This document shows positions 33,570 through 43,360 of a stretch of DNA of 64,000 nucleotides, piece by piece. Below the pieces are notes generated by a model that searched no databases, was not told the DNA's origin, and worked only from the letters and a program-made list of their open reading frames with translations. The translations under genes and the position numbers were made by a program. The stretch is from NCBI GenBank assembly GCA_964612465.1, contig CAZTDF010000002.1, positions 1-64,000 on the forward strand. The letters run 5' to 3'. Numbering within the stretch: the first letter of the stretch is position 1; each line of letters begins with the position of its first letter. This stretch comes from JAFGPJ01 sp964612465 (GTDB lineage: Bacteria; Planctomycetota; Phycisphaerae; Sedimentisphaerales; Anaerobacaceae).

Positions 33570-36500
33570 GTGCCCGGACATTTCAGATTGTTATTGCTTT
33601 GCTTTGTACTGAGCGTATCCCTGGTCGGTTCTGTTAATGCCGGCTGTCCTGCCGGCGACCTAAACGGCGATTGCCGGATCGATTTTCTGGATGTGCAGCT
33701 CTTAACAGGTCAATGGCTGGAGCCTTCGGGAAGCGATCCGGAAACGAGCTATGCCGATCTGGATGGTGCCGATGGCGTGAATATGTCGGATCTCGCACTT
33801 TTGGTTAGCCACTGGCACCAGGCGGGTATTCCGTTGGTCATTAATGAGTTCATGGCATCCAACGACGATACGATCCAAGATCCGCAGGGGCACTTCGATG
33901 ATTGGATTGAGATATACAACTCCGGTGGCGGTTCGATTGATATAGGTGGCATGTTTCTAACGGACAATCTGTCTGTTCCCACGAAGTGGCAGATTCCCGA
34001 AAATTATCCGGCATTGACTACGATCCCCGCAGGCGGCTATCTGTTGATTTGGTCAGATGAGGATATCGGTGATTTTGGCCTGCACGCGAATTTCAAGCTC
34101 AGTGCCGGCGGTGAAGAGATTGGCCTGTTCGATAAAGACGGCGTTACCCTTATCGACAGCATTAACTTTCCCGAACAGACCACGGATATTTCCTACGGCC
34201 GGGATCCCGAGACTAATGGCCAGGAACGTTTTTTCGCCACACCGACGCCGGGAGCGGAGAATGACGGTGCATACCTGGGCGAGGTCGATGCCCCTGAAAT
34301 CAGCCACAAACGAGGTTTTTATGATACTCCGTTTTATTTAACACTTGCCACCGAAACCAAAAACGCGATTATTTACTACACTCTTGACGGCTCCGAGCCA
34401 TATGAATTCACCGGAAGGTTTCCAAATGGCATAATTTATACTATCCCGATTTCCATCAACAGGAATACTTGTCTCCGGGCAAGAGCAATCAAACAGGGTT
34501 GGAAGCCATCGGCCGTCAAAACCAATACATATTTATTGAACGCAAACGAAACCGTCAAATCTTTGCCGGTTATTTCTCTCGTCGGTGATGAAGGTACAAC
34601 GTTTTACGAGCCGGACGGAGTAATGGCTATTGTGGAAGGTTATTATAGTGGTGACGGGACGTGGGTTTCTGATGGCCCGGACAGTCATAACAATCCGATG
34701 CAAAGGGGAATGGCATACGAACGTCCTGTTTCATTCGAGTGGATTGAGCCGGCGGACAACTCGGACCTACAGATTGACTGTGGAATCCGTGTTCACGGAA
34801 GTAACTATATGCGTCCGCGTTATCGCCGGCAGAACGGCTATTGGTCTGGCAATGGAAAATTTGCGTTTCGATTGTACTTTCGTGACAGATACGGTCCAAG
34901 CCGGCTTGAATATCCTCTGTTTCCTTTTGAAGTTGAAAAATTCAAAAGCATAGTTCTCCGTGGGGGCCACAACGATAGAACGAATCCTTTCATTAAGGAT
35001 GAATTGCTTCGGCGTCTTCACAAGGATATGGGGCACGTGGATAGCGGGGGAACCATGGCCAATCTCTTCATTAATGGCGAATATAAAGGCTACTTCAATC
35101 CCTGCGAGCATATCAAAGACGCATTCTGTCAGGAGTGGTACAACAGTGATAATGACTGGGACGTAATGACAATGAACGGAATCCGTGACGGCGATTTGGT
35201 CTCATGGAACAATATGCTTAATTACGCTCGCGGCAATAATTTGTCCGATGATACGCATTACGAGCAGCTGGGTCGACTCCTCGATATTCCGGCATTCGCC
35301 GACTATCTAATTCTTCAGCTCTGGAGTGGAAATTGGGATTGGCCGCAAAATAACTGGGCCGCTGCGAGCGAACGTTCGGAAGAAGGAAGGTGGAGATTTT
35401 TCATCTGGGATGCCGAAGGAGGGATGTTCTCAGATCGACTCAACACGGTTTATTTTGACAGGCTCAATAGTCAGAATAACGCTAACGGCTACCTGTACCG
35501 GGCGCTCAAGGTTAGCAGCAAGTTCAGGCAGGTCTTTGCGGATCGTTTGCAAAAACACTTCTTCAATAACGGTGCGTTGTCGGAAGCCAATATTACGATG
35601 CGTTTTCTCGAGCTTCGTGATGAAATGCAGGGAGTCATTCCCAATATGGACATGTACGTATTAAATACATGGGTTCCGAATCGCCTTGGGATTTTTCTGG
35701 ATACTTGTGTACGGGAAGGGATGTACACATTTTCGGGTCCGACGTTTACTGTGGGCGGCCTTGAACAGCACGGTGGAAGCCTGTTACCCGGTGAGGCCCT
35801 GGCCATGACAGATAACGGCAGGTTTCGTGTTATATATTATACTCTTGATGGCTCTGATCCGATTAGTACGGAGATTCCGCCTCAAAACACAAATGCGAGC
35901 ACGATTCTTGTCGCTGAAAACACCTCTAAGCGGGTGCTTATTCCGGTTCGTCCGGTCAGCTCCGACTGGAATAGCAGCACAGCGTTCGATGACTCGACAT
36001 GGCTATACTCTACCGGGAGCCCGGGCGGCGTTGGCTACGAGAGGACATCAGGCTACGAATCTCTCATTAGTTTTGACTTAGAAGAACGGATGTACTCCAT
36101 GAGCGCGACCTGTTACATACGCATCCCATTTACATTCAGTGGCGAGGTTGAGGATTTGGATTCCATGATGTTGGACATTCGGTATGACGATGGTTTTGTA
36201 GCCTACCTCAACGGCGCCGAGGTGGCCCGGCGTAATGTTGACGAAATACTCACATGGAACTCCAGCGCAAACGCCAGTCATGCCGACTCCGAAGCAATCG
36301 AATTCGAGAATATCGATATATCCACTTCACTCGGCAATCTTAGGCAGGGCAGAAATTTGTTAGCCATCCACGGTTTGAATGCCTCCGCTGCAAGCTCCGA
36401 CTTTCTTATCTCCGCCGAGCTTATCGCAATCCAGGATGATTCTGACAGCAGTTCATTGCCCGGTGTGAATAAATATAACGAGCCGATTACGTTGCCTCTC

Positions 36501-38063
36501 AGCGCCCATGTTAAGGCTCGGATCTTAGACGGTAATACATGGAGCGCGCTGACCGAAGCGGTTTTTGTGGTTGGGCCCGTCGCAGAAAATTTACGCGTAA
36601 CAGAGATCATGTATAATCCGCAAGATCCGTACGGAGAGTTCATCGAGCTAAAGAACATCGGATCAGAGACAATCAACCTGAATCTCGTTAGCTTCACGAA
36701 CGGCATCGATTTTACTTTCCCGAGCCTTGAGCTTGCAGCCGGCCAGCACGTCATAGTCGCCCAGGACCGCAATGCCTTTAGGGCACTTTACGGCACGGCG
36801 ATAAATGTAGCCGGTCAATACTCCGGCCGGCTGGACAATGCCGGCGAGAGAATCACCCTGGCCGATGCGGCCGGCCGGACGATTCTAAACTTTCGTTACC
36901 AAGACGGCTGGCACTCTATTACCGATGGCGAGGATTTTTCTCTGACTATAATAAATCCAGCAAATCCCGATCCGAACAGTTGGGACGAGAAAGACGCCTG
37001 GCGTCCGAGTGCATACGCCGGCGGCTCGCCGGACTCCGATGACAGCGGCATCCTTCCCGATCCGGGCGATGTGGTAATCAACGAGGTCCTGGCCCATTCG
37101 CACGCTGATGCATCGGATTGGATCGAATTATACAACACGACGGGGACGGCTATTGATATTGGCGGCTGGTTTATCAGTGACAGTAATGACAATCTGACCA
37201 AGTATAAGATTGCCAACGGAACAACAATCGGCCCATACCGGCACCTTGTGTTGTATGAAAGCCAGCATTTCGGCAATCTCAATGATCCGGGATGTTTCGA
37301 GCCTTTTGCCCTGAGCGAAAATGGCGAAAAATTGTATTTAAGCTCGGCACAAAACGGCACATTGACAGGCTATCGTGCCGTTGAGGATTTCGGTGCTTCG
37401 GCGACCGATGTATCGTTCGGGCGTTATTATAAGAGCAGCACCGGCAACTATAACTTCGTGGCGACCGAGCAAATCACGCCCGGTTCCGCGAATGCCTATC
37501 CGAAGGTTGGACCCATCGTAATCAGCGAGATTATGTACAATCCGGTCTGGCTCTATGACGGATCGTATACCAATGACCAATACGAGTACATCGAGCTGCT
37601 CAATATCACCGCTGAGCCGGTGACGCTATACGACTATGTGACAGGCGAGCCGTGGAAATTCACTGACGGCATCGAGTTTGTCTTCCCTGCCGAGACACCG
37701 GTTACAATTCCCGCCGGCGGTTATCTCTTAGTGGTCGATAAACCGGCGGCATTTTCCTGGCGTTATCCGGGCGTGCCCGCCGAGATCATTTTGGGCCCGT
37801 ACGGCGGAAAGTTAAGCAACGCCGGCGAGAGCCTGGAGCTTAGTATGCCCGGCGACATTGACAATGCCGGCCAGCGCCACTACATTCGAATTGACAGGAT
37901 CAATTATAGCGATGGCTCACATCCGGAAAATTGCCCGGGCGGGATTGATCTTTGGCCTATTTGGTCTGATGGTTTTGGTTTCTCGCTTACCCGGAGAGTT
38001 CTCTCCGACTATGGCAACGATCCCGACAACTGGATCGCCTCGGTCCCTACCCCCGGCGAATAA
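33570..38063 (+). CDS. Giant exoprotein: dockerin-like, lamin-tail, chitobiase-like and CotH-like domains
   Basis: A 1497-residue secreted protein starting at GTG after GGAAGGG. Leader 1-24 is followed by a dockerin-like calcium pair (G-D-L-N-G-D-C-R-I-D and A-D-L-D-G-A-D-G-V-N, about 27-85), typical of planctomycete surface proteins. Then come a lamin-tail domain (about 88-205), a chitobiase C-terminal-type domain (I-I-Y-Y-T-L-D-G-S-E-P), a CotH-like kinase region (about 330-660, with F-F-I-W-D-A-E-G-G-M), a second Y-Y-T-L-D-G-S-D-P module, a jelly-roll domain, and three more lamin-tail domains. It converges with a paralogue 52 bases away. The CotH family includes protein kinases; whether this divergent copy is active is unclear. 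Confidence 0.88.
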   Translation: MPGHFRLLLLCFVLSVSLVGSVNAGCPAGDLNGDCRIDFLDVQLLTGQWLEPSGSDPETSYADLDGADGVNMSDLALLVSHWHQAGIPLVINEFMASNDDTIQDPQGHFDDWIEIYNSGGGSIDIGGMFLTDNLSVPTKWQIPENYPALTTIPAGGYLLIWSDEDIGDFGLHANFKLSAGGEEIGLFDKDGVTLIDSINFPEQTTDISYGRDPETNGQERFFATPTPGAENDGAYLGEVDAPEISHKRGFYDTPFYLTLATETKNAIIYYTLDGSEPYEFTGRFPNGIIYTIPISINRNTCLRARAIKQGWKPSAVKTNTYLLNANETVKSLPVISLVGDEGTTFYEPDGVMAIVEGYYSGDGTWVSDGPDSHNNPMQRGMAYERPVSFEWIEPADNSDLQIDCGIRVHGSNYMRPRYRRQNGYWSGNGKFAFRLYFRDRYGPSRLEYPLFPFEVEKFKSIVLRGGHNDRTNPFIKDELLRRLHKDMGHVDSGGTMANLFINGEYKGYFNPCEHIKDAFCQEWYNSDNDWDVMTMNGIRDGDLVSWNNMLNYARGNNLSDDTHYEQLGRLLDIPAFADYLILQLWSGNWDWPQNNWAAASERSEEGRWRFFIWDAEGGMFSDRLNTVYFDRLNSQNNANGYLYRALKVSSKFRQVFADRLQKHFFNNGALSEANITMRFLELRDEMQGVIPNMDMYVLNTWVPNRLGIFLDTCVREGMYTFSGPTFTVGGLEQHGGSLLPGEALAMTDNGRFRVIYYTLDGSDPISTEIPPQNTNASTILVAENTSKRVLIPVRPVSSDWNSSTAFDDSTWLYSTGSPGGVGYERTSGYESLISFDLEERMYSMSATCYIRIPFTFSGEVEDLDSMMLDIRYDDGFVAYLNGAEVARRNVDEILTWNSSANASHADSEAIEFENIDISTSLGNLRQGRNLLAIHGLNASAASSDFLISAELIAIQDDSDSSSLPGVNKYNEPITLPLSAHVKARILDGNTWSALTEAVFVVGPVAENLRVTEIMYNPQDPYGEFIELKNIGSETINLNLVSFTNGIDFTFPSLELAAGQHVIVAQDRNAFRALYGTAINVAGQYSGRLDNAGERITLADAAGRTILNFRYQDGWHSITDGEDFSLTIINPANPDPNSWDEKDAWRPSAYAGGSPDSDDSGILPDPGDVVINEVLAHSHADASDWIELYNTTGTAIDIGGWFISDSNDNLTKYKIANGTTIGPYRHLVLYESQHFGNLNDPGCFEPFALSENGEKLYLSSAQNGTLTGYRAVEDFGASATDVSFGRYYKSSTGNYNFVATEQITPGSANAYPKVGPIVISEIMYNPVWLYDGSYTNDQYEYIELLNITAEPVTLYDYVTGEPWKFTDGIEFVFPAETPVTIPAGGYLLVVDKPAAFSWRYPGVPAEIILGPYGGKLSNAGESLELSMPGDIDNAGQRHYIRIDRINYSDGSHPENCPGGIDLWPIWSDGFGFSLTRRVLSDYGNDPDNWIASVPTPGE

Positions 38064-38727
38064 AATTTAGACGTCATAAAAATTCTGACGATTATTATCT
38101 GAAAATCAAGCCGGTTTACAGACTGGGGGATGGTGGAGCTGCAATCCAGTTATCCGGGTCGTTTCCATAATCGCCTGCGATTTTGCGGGTCAGTGATGCG
38201 CCCTGGCCGTCGGATTCGATTGGCCAGAGGTCTATCCCGCCCGGGCAGTTTTCATGATGGGAACCGTCGCTGTAATTTACCCGGTCGATGCGGATATAAT
38301 GACGCACGCCTTGGTTATCCACGTCGCCGGGCATGTTAAGTTCCAGCCTTTCGCCGGAGTTGCTCAGGTTGCCGTCGTATGGACCGAGAATGTTTTCAGC
38401 GGGTACGTTCGGGTAGCGCCAGGAAAACGCCGCCGGATTCTTTACCAACAGAAGATATCCGCCGGCAGAGATTGTGACCGGCACATCAACGGGGAAGATA
38501 AACTCGATGCCGTCGGTGAATTTCCACGGCTCGCCTGTCTGGTAGTCGTATAGCGTCACCGGCTCAGCGGTGATATTGAGCAGCTCGATGTACTCGTATT
38601 GGTCATTGGTATACGATCCGTCATAGAGCCAGACCGGATTATACATTATCTCGCTGATTACGATGGGCCCAACCTTCGGGTACGCATTCGCGGAACCGGG
38701 CGTGATTTGCTCGGTCGCCACGAAGTT
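37452..38727. repeat. Inverted repeat shared by the two CotH/lamin-tail genes
   Basis: Arms 37452-37679 and 38500-38727 are each 228 bases, inverted, and differ at about nine positions. Nearly 100 bases in the middle of the arms are identical. They encode the same piece of the last lamin-tail domains of both proteins. Much of the remaining coding sequence of the two genes is far less similar. Confidence 0.88.
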
Positions 38728-41700
38728 GTAATTATCTGTGCTGCTCTTATAGTGACGGCCGAACGATACGCCGGTCACCGAAGCACCAAAATCCTCAACA
38801 GCACGATAGCCCGTCAAGACGCCGGATTGAGCGGAGCTGAGGTACAATTGATCGCCGTTCTCGCTCAATGCAAAAGAAATATGAGAGCCGGCATCGTTCG
38901 AATTGCCGAAGTGCAGGTCTTCATAGAATACAAGGTAATCATATGGTTCAATGATCGTTCCGGCGGCAATCTCGTATTTGAAAAGGGCGTCATTACTGTC
39001 GCTAAGGAACCAGCCGCCGATATCGATTGCCGTGCCGGTCGTGTTATACAATTCGATCCAGTCCGCAGCCTCAGCGTGTGCGTGGGCAAGGACCTCGTTG
39101 ATCACGATGTCGCCCGGATTGGGTAGGATGCCGCTGTCGTCGGAGTCCGGCGAGCCGTCGAGATACGCGCTTGGGCGCCAGGCCTCTTCGACGTTCCAAC
39201 TGCTAAGGTCAAAATGGGTCGGATTGATGATGGTCAGCGAAAAACCTTCGCCATTGGTAATAGAGTGCCAGCCGTCTTTATAGCTAAAGTCCAGAATCGT
39301 CCGGCCGATTGCATCGGCCAGAGTGATACGTTCGCCGGCATCGTTCAGCCTGCCGGAGAATTGACCGGCAATATTTATGTTTGAACCGTACCGGGCTTCA
39401 AAGGCATTGCGGTCCTGGACAACTACTATATATTCGCCGGGTGTAAGATCAATGCCCGGGAAGGTAAAATCGATGCCGTTCGTGAAGCTTACGAGATTCA
39501 GATTGATCGATTCTGCTCCGATGTTCTTCAGCTCGATGAACTCTTCGTTCGCCGCTCGCGGATTATACATCACCTCGGTGATTCGCAGATTCTGTGCGAT
39601 TCTGCCGACAGCAAAGACTGCTTCGTTCATCGCGCTCCAAATGCCGCCGTTTAATATTCGTGCTTTTACGTGTGTGCTTTTAGTAAATGTAATCGGTGCC
39701 GTATATTGATTAACGCCGGGCAAGTCCACGTCATTGGAACCTTCGGAACGCGCCTGCATTTCGACAGAGATAAGAAAGTCCGCGTCTGTTCTGGAAATAT
39801 TCAAACCTTGAATGGCCAGAATATTGCTGCCCGGCTTGAGCTGATTAAGTGAAGCGGAAATGTCAATGCTCTCGAACTGGACGGCTTCGGAATCGGGGTG
39901 CTCGGCATTGGCGGTTGAATTCCAGGTAATGGTCCGGCCAACGTTACGTCGGGCCACCTCGGTGCCATTAAGATAAGCGACAAAGCCATCGTCGTAGCGA
40001 ATGTTCAAAGTCAGAATGTCGAATTCGTTCGGACTATCATTCATGCTGAATGGAATGCGAATAAAGCACGAGGCATTCCTGGCATACATCTGAGCATCAA
40101 GGTCGAAGCCGATTAACTGCTCGTATCCTGATCCTCTGTCGTATCCGATACCGCCCGGCCTGTGGGAGTGTTTGTACCAGTTTCTGTCGCTGAAGCCTGA
40201 TGGTTCATTCCAGTTGTCGGCGATCTGGCGGACGGGGATATACACACGCTTTTCGGCGTTCTCCGGAACGAGCATTCCTTTGATTCCCTCTGACGGCATC
40301 AGTTCGGACGGATCCGTGCCGTCCAGTGTGTAGTATATCTGGCCGTACGGGGCGGTCATCGCCAGTTCGAACGGTTGATCAAACTGCCCGGCCTGCGGAC
40401 TGAAAACTGGCGGAGCAGTGGTAAATTCATAGGCGATTTGGCTGTCCATCCAGTCGAGACGCTGTTCGAGCCAGCCGCTCATCCAGTTTATTTCTTCGTC
40501 ATAAGTCTCGGCGATAAACCAGTTAGGCCAGACATAGCTGCCAAGAATGTGCCAGCGGTCGAAGTTCCGGACCTGTGCCTCACTCAGCAGCGCCGCAGTA
40601 ATATCAATGTCTTGAAGTAGTCGGCCGGTAGATAAGAGATTCTCACGCAGCTCGAACCATCGGTCCGCGTAACGTAGGCGAAACACCGGGTCCTCGAACA
40701 AGCGGCGCCACCATGGATAATCACCGTCGCCGAGCTGGGGATAGTACCAGCCGGTTGGGATCCATCCCTGAAGATAATCGGCGTTGCCGAGTGACAGGTT
40801 GTAATCCCAGACGGGACCCATGTTGATCTTGCCGCTGCGGTCCTTGGACATATAAGTGCTGAGGCGAAAACCGTCGATGTTTTTCGTAAGCTCGACGAGG
40901 ATGTGGACATCGATGAAGGATCCGACATCAATATATTTGGCGTATCCGTTCACCGGGTCCATAAAGTTCGATCCGTATAGAACCGATTCGAACTCGTTAA
41001 GATAATGTTGGAGCCAATCCACCTGTTCCGGCGTTATATCTACCATCTTAGGCTCAACTACGCGCACTTCCAAACCCCTGCTGGTCCTGAATACCGTCTC
41101 ACCGGGACTGGACTTGTCTTTCTTGAAGATGTATCCTCCGCTGATTTGCGGCTCGGTGTTGTCGGATGGCTCAAGTGCTGCGACGTCTACGCGGTCGGTA
41201 CCACGTTTGATTTTCTCCATGAAGACGTAAACGCCTACATAATCACTCATCGATATTCCCCTGCCGTCGGTGTTAAGAAATACCTCGATGAATCTCGTAC
41301 GAACAGCGTATTGACCGAGATCGTTGCTCCACTTGTACGATAGGAAGTTCCTCATCAGCGACTTATCCGAGTAAGGGCCCTGCAGAATCCAGTCGGAATC
41401 AGCGGGAAAACCAAGAATGGAGACATCCGTATCCTGGTCGTATTGGTCCCACGTTTCAAAGTGGTATTGCTTTTTGGCAAAACCCGCAGAGCTTTGGCCG
41501 CGAATATTGATCCCCGCTCTGCCGGCAAAATTGGGCGTATCTGTCAACCTGGTACGGCCGTCCCTTTTGGTGTTAATGAAGCTGGCAAATGATAACGTCT
41601 GCGTTGTTTGGCTGATACCCTTGCCCATGGTATCAACGACAGCGATCGGCAGGTTGGAGCTGAAATCGCCGATGCTCAGGTCGAGGAATATATACGCCTG

Positions 41701-42495
41701 CATTACAGCTTCGGAGGGTTTCCAGCCTGTTTTGATTGCGACCGCTCTTAGATATGTGGTTCGGTTAACTGAGATTGGGCCCATATAGACCGTTCCCTCG
41801 CGGGACCGGGAGCCGAGCGCGTATGGTTCGGAGCCGTCGAGCGTATAATAAATGATGGCGTCTTCGGTTTCAGTGGCCAGCGTGATAGAAAGAGGTTCAA
41901 TGTAAAGACCGCCTTGACGGCTGAATTGTACCTCGGCGACGAATCCCTCGTAGAGGCCGATATTTTCTGCCGCCGGGCTCGGTGAGCCGAAGAAACGCCA
42001 GTTGTCGGTGCCGTCGGGATAGCGGCCGTAGGAAATGTCGCCGGTTTGCTCGCCGAAGACAACGCTGTCAATCATAGAAATACCGTCACTGTTGAACAGC
42101 CCGATTTCTTCCCCGTTTGCATCGAGCTTGAAATTGGCGTGCAGCCCGGGGTCGAAATTGTCGCCGTCGGCCCATATCAACAGGTGGCCGCCCGGTTCGA
42201 TGGTTGTCAGGGCCGGGCCGGTAACGGGAATCTGCCACTTGACAGGATTGGACAGGTTGTCTGTCAGGTACATGCCGCCGATATCAACGGTATCGACACC
42301 GGTGTTATAGATTTCGATCCAGTCATCGTATTGTCCCTCTGGGTCCTGGCTGCTATTGTTATTTGACGCCATGAACTCGTTGATTACCAGCAGGAACTGT
42401 GGCGGGAACCGCTGTTCAACTAAAGGCTCAAAACTCGCATTTGCGATACTAATTAAACAGAAAGATAGTATGGTGCTCAGCAATGAGATTCGCAT
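38116..42495 (-). CDS. Giant exoprotein: lamin-tail, chitobiase-like and CotH kinase domains
   Basis: A 1459-residue secreted protein with a leader of about 20 residues and no dockerin. Its order is a lamin-tail domain (about 35-150), a chitobiase C-type domain (Y-Y-T-L-D-G-S-E-P), a clear CotH kinase domain (about 290-600), then the same beta, chitobiase-like and lamin-tail modules as its convergent paralogue. The CotH core shows N-I-R-G-Q-S-S, S-L-M-R-N-F-L-S-Y, V-Y-V-F-M-E-K-I-K and G-P-V-W-D-Y-N-L-S-L-G-N, where the D-(Y/F)-(D/N) metal-binding part is kept. CotH proteins phosphorylate Ser residues in spore coats of Bacillus. Here the target is unknown and probably at the cell surface. Confidence 0.9.
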   Translation of the reverse strand: MRISLLSTILSFCLISIANASFEPLVEQRFPPQFLLVINEFMASNNNSSQDPEGQYDDWIEIYNTGVDTVDIGGMYLTDNLSNPVKWQIPVTGPALTTIEPGGHLLIWADGDNFDPGLHANFKLDANGEEIGLFNSDGISMIDSVVFGEQTGDISYGRYPDGTDNWRFFGSPSPAAENIGLYEGFVAEVQFSRQGGLYIEPLSITLATETEDAIIYYTLDGSEPYALGSRSREGTVYMGPISVNRTTYLRAVAIKTGWKPSEAVMQAYIFLDLSIGDFSSNLPIAVVDTMGKGISQTTQTLSFASFINTKRDGRTRLTDTPNFAGRAGINIRGQSSAGFAKKQYHFETWDQYDQDTDVSILGFPADSDWILQGPYSDKSLMRNFLSYKWSNDLGQYAVRTRFIEVFLNTDGRGISMSDYVGVYVFMEKIKRGTDRVDVAALEPSDNTEPQISGGYIFKKDKSSPGETVFRTSRGLEVRVVEPKMVDITPEQVDWLQHYLNEFESVLYGSNFMDPVNGYAKYIDVGSFIDVHILVELTKNIDGFRLSTYMSKDRSGKINMGPVWDYNLSLGNADYLQGWIPTGWYYPQLGDGDYPWWRRLFEDPVFRLRYADRWFELRENLLSTGRLLQDIDITAALLSEAQVRNFDRWHILGSYVWPNWFIAETYDEEINWMSGWLEQRLDWMDSQIAYEFTTAPPVFSPQAGQFDQPFELAMTAPYGQIYYTLDGTDPSELMPSEGIKGMLVPENAEKRVYIPVRQIADNWNEPSGFSDRNWYKHSHRPGGIGYDRGSGYEQLIGFDLDAQMYARNASCFIRIPFSMNDSPNEFDILTLNIRYDDGFVAYLNGTEVARRNVGRTITWNSTANAEHPDSEAVQFESIDISASLNQLKPGSNILAIQGLNISRTDADFLISVEMQARSEGSNDVDLPGVNQYTAPITFTKSTHVKARILNGGIWSAMNEAVFAVGRIAQNLRITEVMYNPRAANEEFIELKNIGAESINLNLVSFTNGIDFTFPGIDLTPGEYIVVVQDRNAFEARYGSNINIAGQFSGRLNDAGERITLADAIGRTILDFSYKDGWHSITNGEGFSLTIINPTHFDLSSWNVEEAWRPSAYLDGSPDSDDSGILPNPGDIVINEVLAHAHAEAADWIELYNTTGTAIDIGGWFLSDSNDALFKYEIAAGTIIEPYDYLVFYEDLHFGNSNDAGSHISFALSENGDQLYLSSAQSGVLTGYRAVEDFGASVTGVSFGRHYKSSTDNYNFVATEQITPGSANAYPKVGPIVISEIMYNPVWLYDGSYTNDQYEYIELLNITAEPVTLYDYQTGEPWKFTDGIEFIFPVDVPVTISAGGYLLLVKNPAAFSWRYPNVPAENILGPYDGNLSNSGERLELNMPGDVDNQGVRHYIRIDRVNYSDGSHHENCPGGIDLWPIESDGQGASLTRKIAGDYGNDPDNWIAAPPSPSL

Positions 42496-42719
42496 AGATA
42501 TATGTGTCCTCTATCTCCTTCCTCACTTATATTTTGTTGTTACCTGCCTGCAGTTCTATCTTCTGTGATTCAGAAAGAAAAACATATAGATGAGAGCTAT
42601 ATTTATCTTATCATAGATAACACAACGGAGTCAAGATTTTTCCAAGTAAGCATTTGTAATGCTTTTGAAACAGATTTCATTGTAGAGACGCCGCTCTTTT
42701 CAGTATCGTTAGTGACATT

Positions 42720-43127
42720 TTACTGCGTTTCTGTAAAATTACCGGCGTGGTTTAATGTAATCTGGGAAGGGCTGTTGACGCCTGCTGGGGCGGTAGCGGT
42801 AACCAAAAAATCTATTGGATCGTTGCTATTAATAATCCATGAAAAATCATTTATTCCGGATTCGCCGCCGGAGAAATAGGTGCCGTCCAAGTCCCCCGGT
42901 TCGAAACCAAGCTGGGCTAAAGTAGGAACGGGCATGAAATTATTACCTTTTTCGGCGATATGGGTACGCAATGACCTGGCGATAATACCCATAACTGTCC
43001 TTCCCTCGGACCACTTTGCCGAATCGATACGGCCTCGCATTATCGGAATTGCCACCGCCGTCAGGATACCGATGATAATGATTACGACAATCAACTCGAT
43101 CAGCGTAAGACCTTTTTTGCTTTCCAT
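42720..43127 (-). CDS. Type II secretion/type IV pilin-like pseudopilin
   Basis: A 135-residue protein with the prepilin leader K-K-G then L-T-L-I-E-L-I-V-V-I-I-I-I-G-I-L-T-A-V-A-I-P: cleavage after Gly, Leu at +1 and Glu at +5 of the mature protein. A short globular domain follows. The G-type pseudopilin class is common in planctomycetes, often as dispersed single genes as here. Which secretion or pilus machine it joins is not visible in this window. Confidence 0.9.
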   Translation of the reverse strand: MESKKGLTLIELIVVIIIIGILTAVAIPIMRGRIDSAKWSEGRTVMGIIARSLRTHIAEKGNNFMPVPTLAQLGFEPGDLDGTYFSGGESGINDFSWIINSNDPIDFLVTATAPAGVNSPSQITLNHAGNFTETQ

Positions 43128-43360
43128 ACTATGTCCCCTAACACAAAGTCAGGAAATGTGTTTTCTCGTAATTAGGTATCGACCAAAGTTAACTGCAACT
43201 CAATTAAGGTTTTCGATGAGTGTATAACTTCGTGATTTTATATATTTAGCATATCTGCATATTCCATATAAAAGTTGCAGGCGATACAATCCCAACAGGA
43301 ATAATCCATCGGGCTCGGCCGAAAAATACACCCGGACATTTAAGGGGGCTCTTTCTATAA

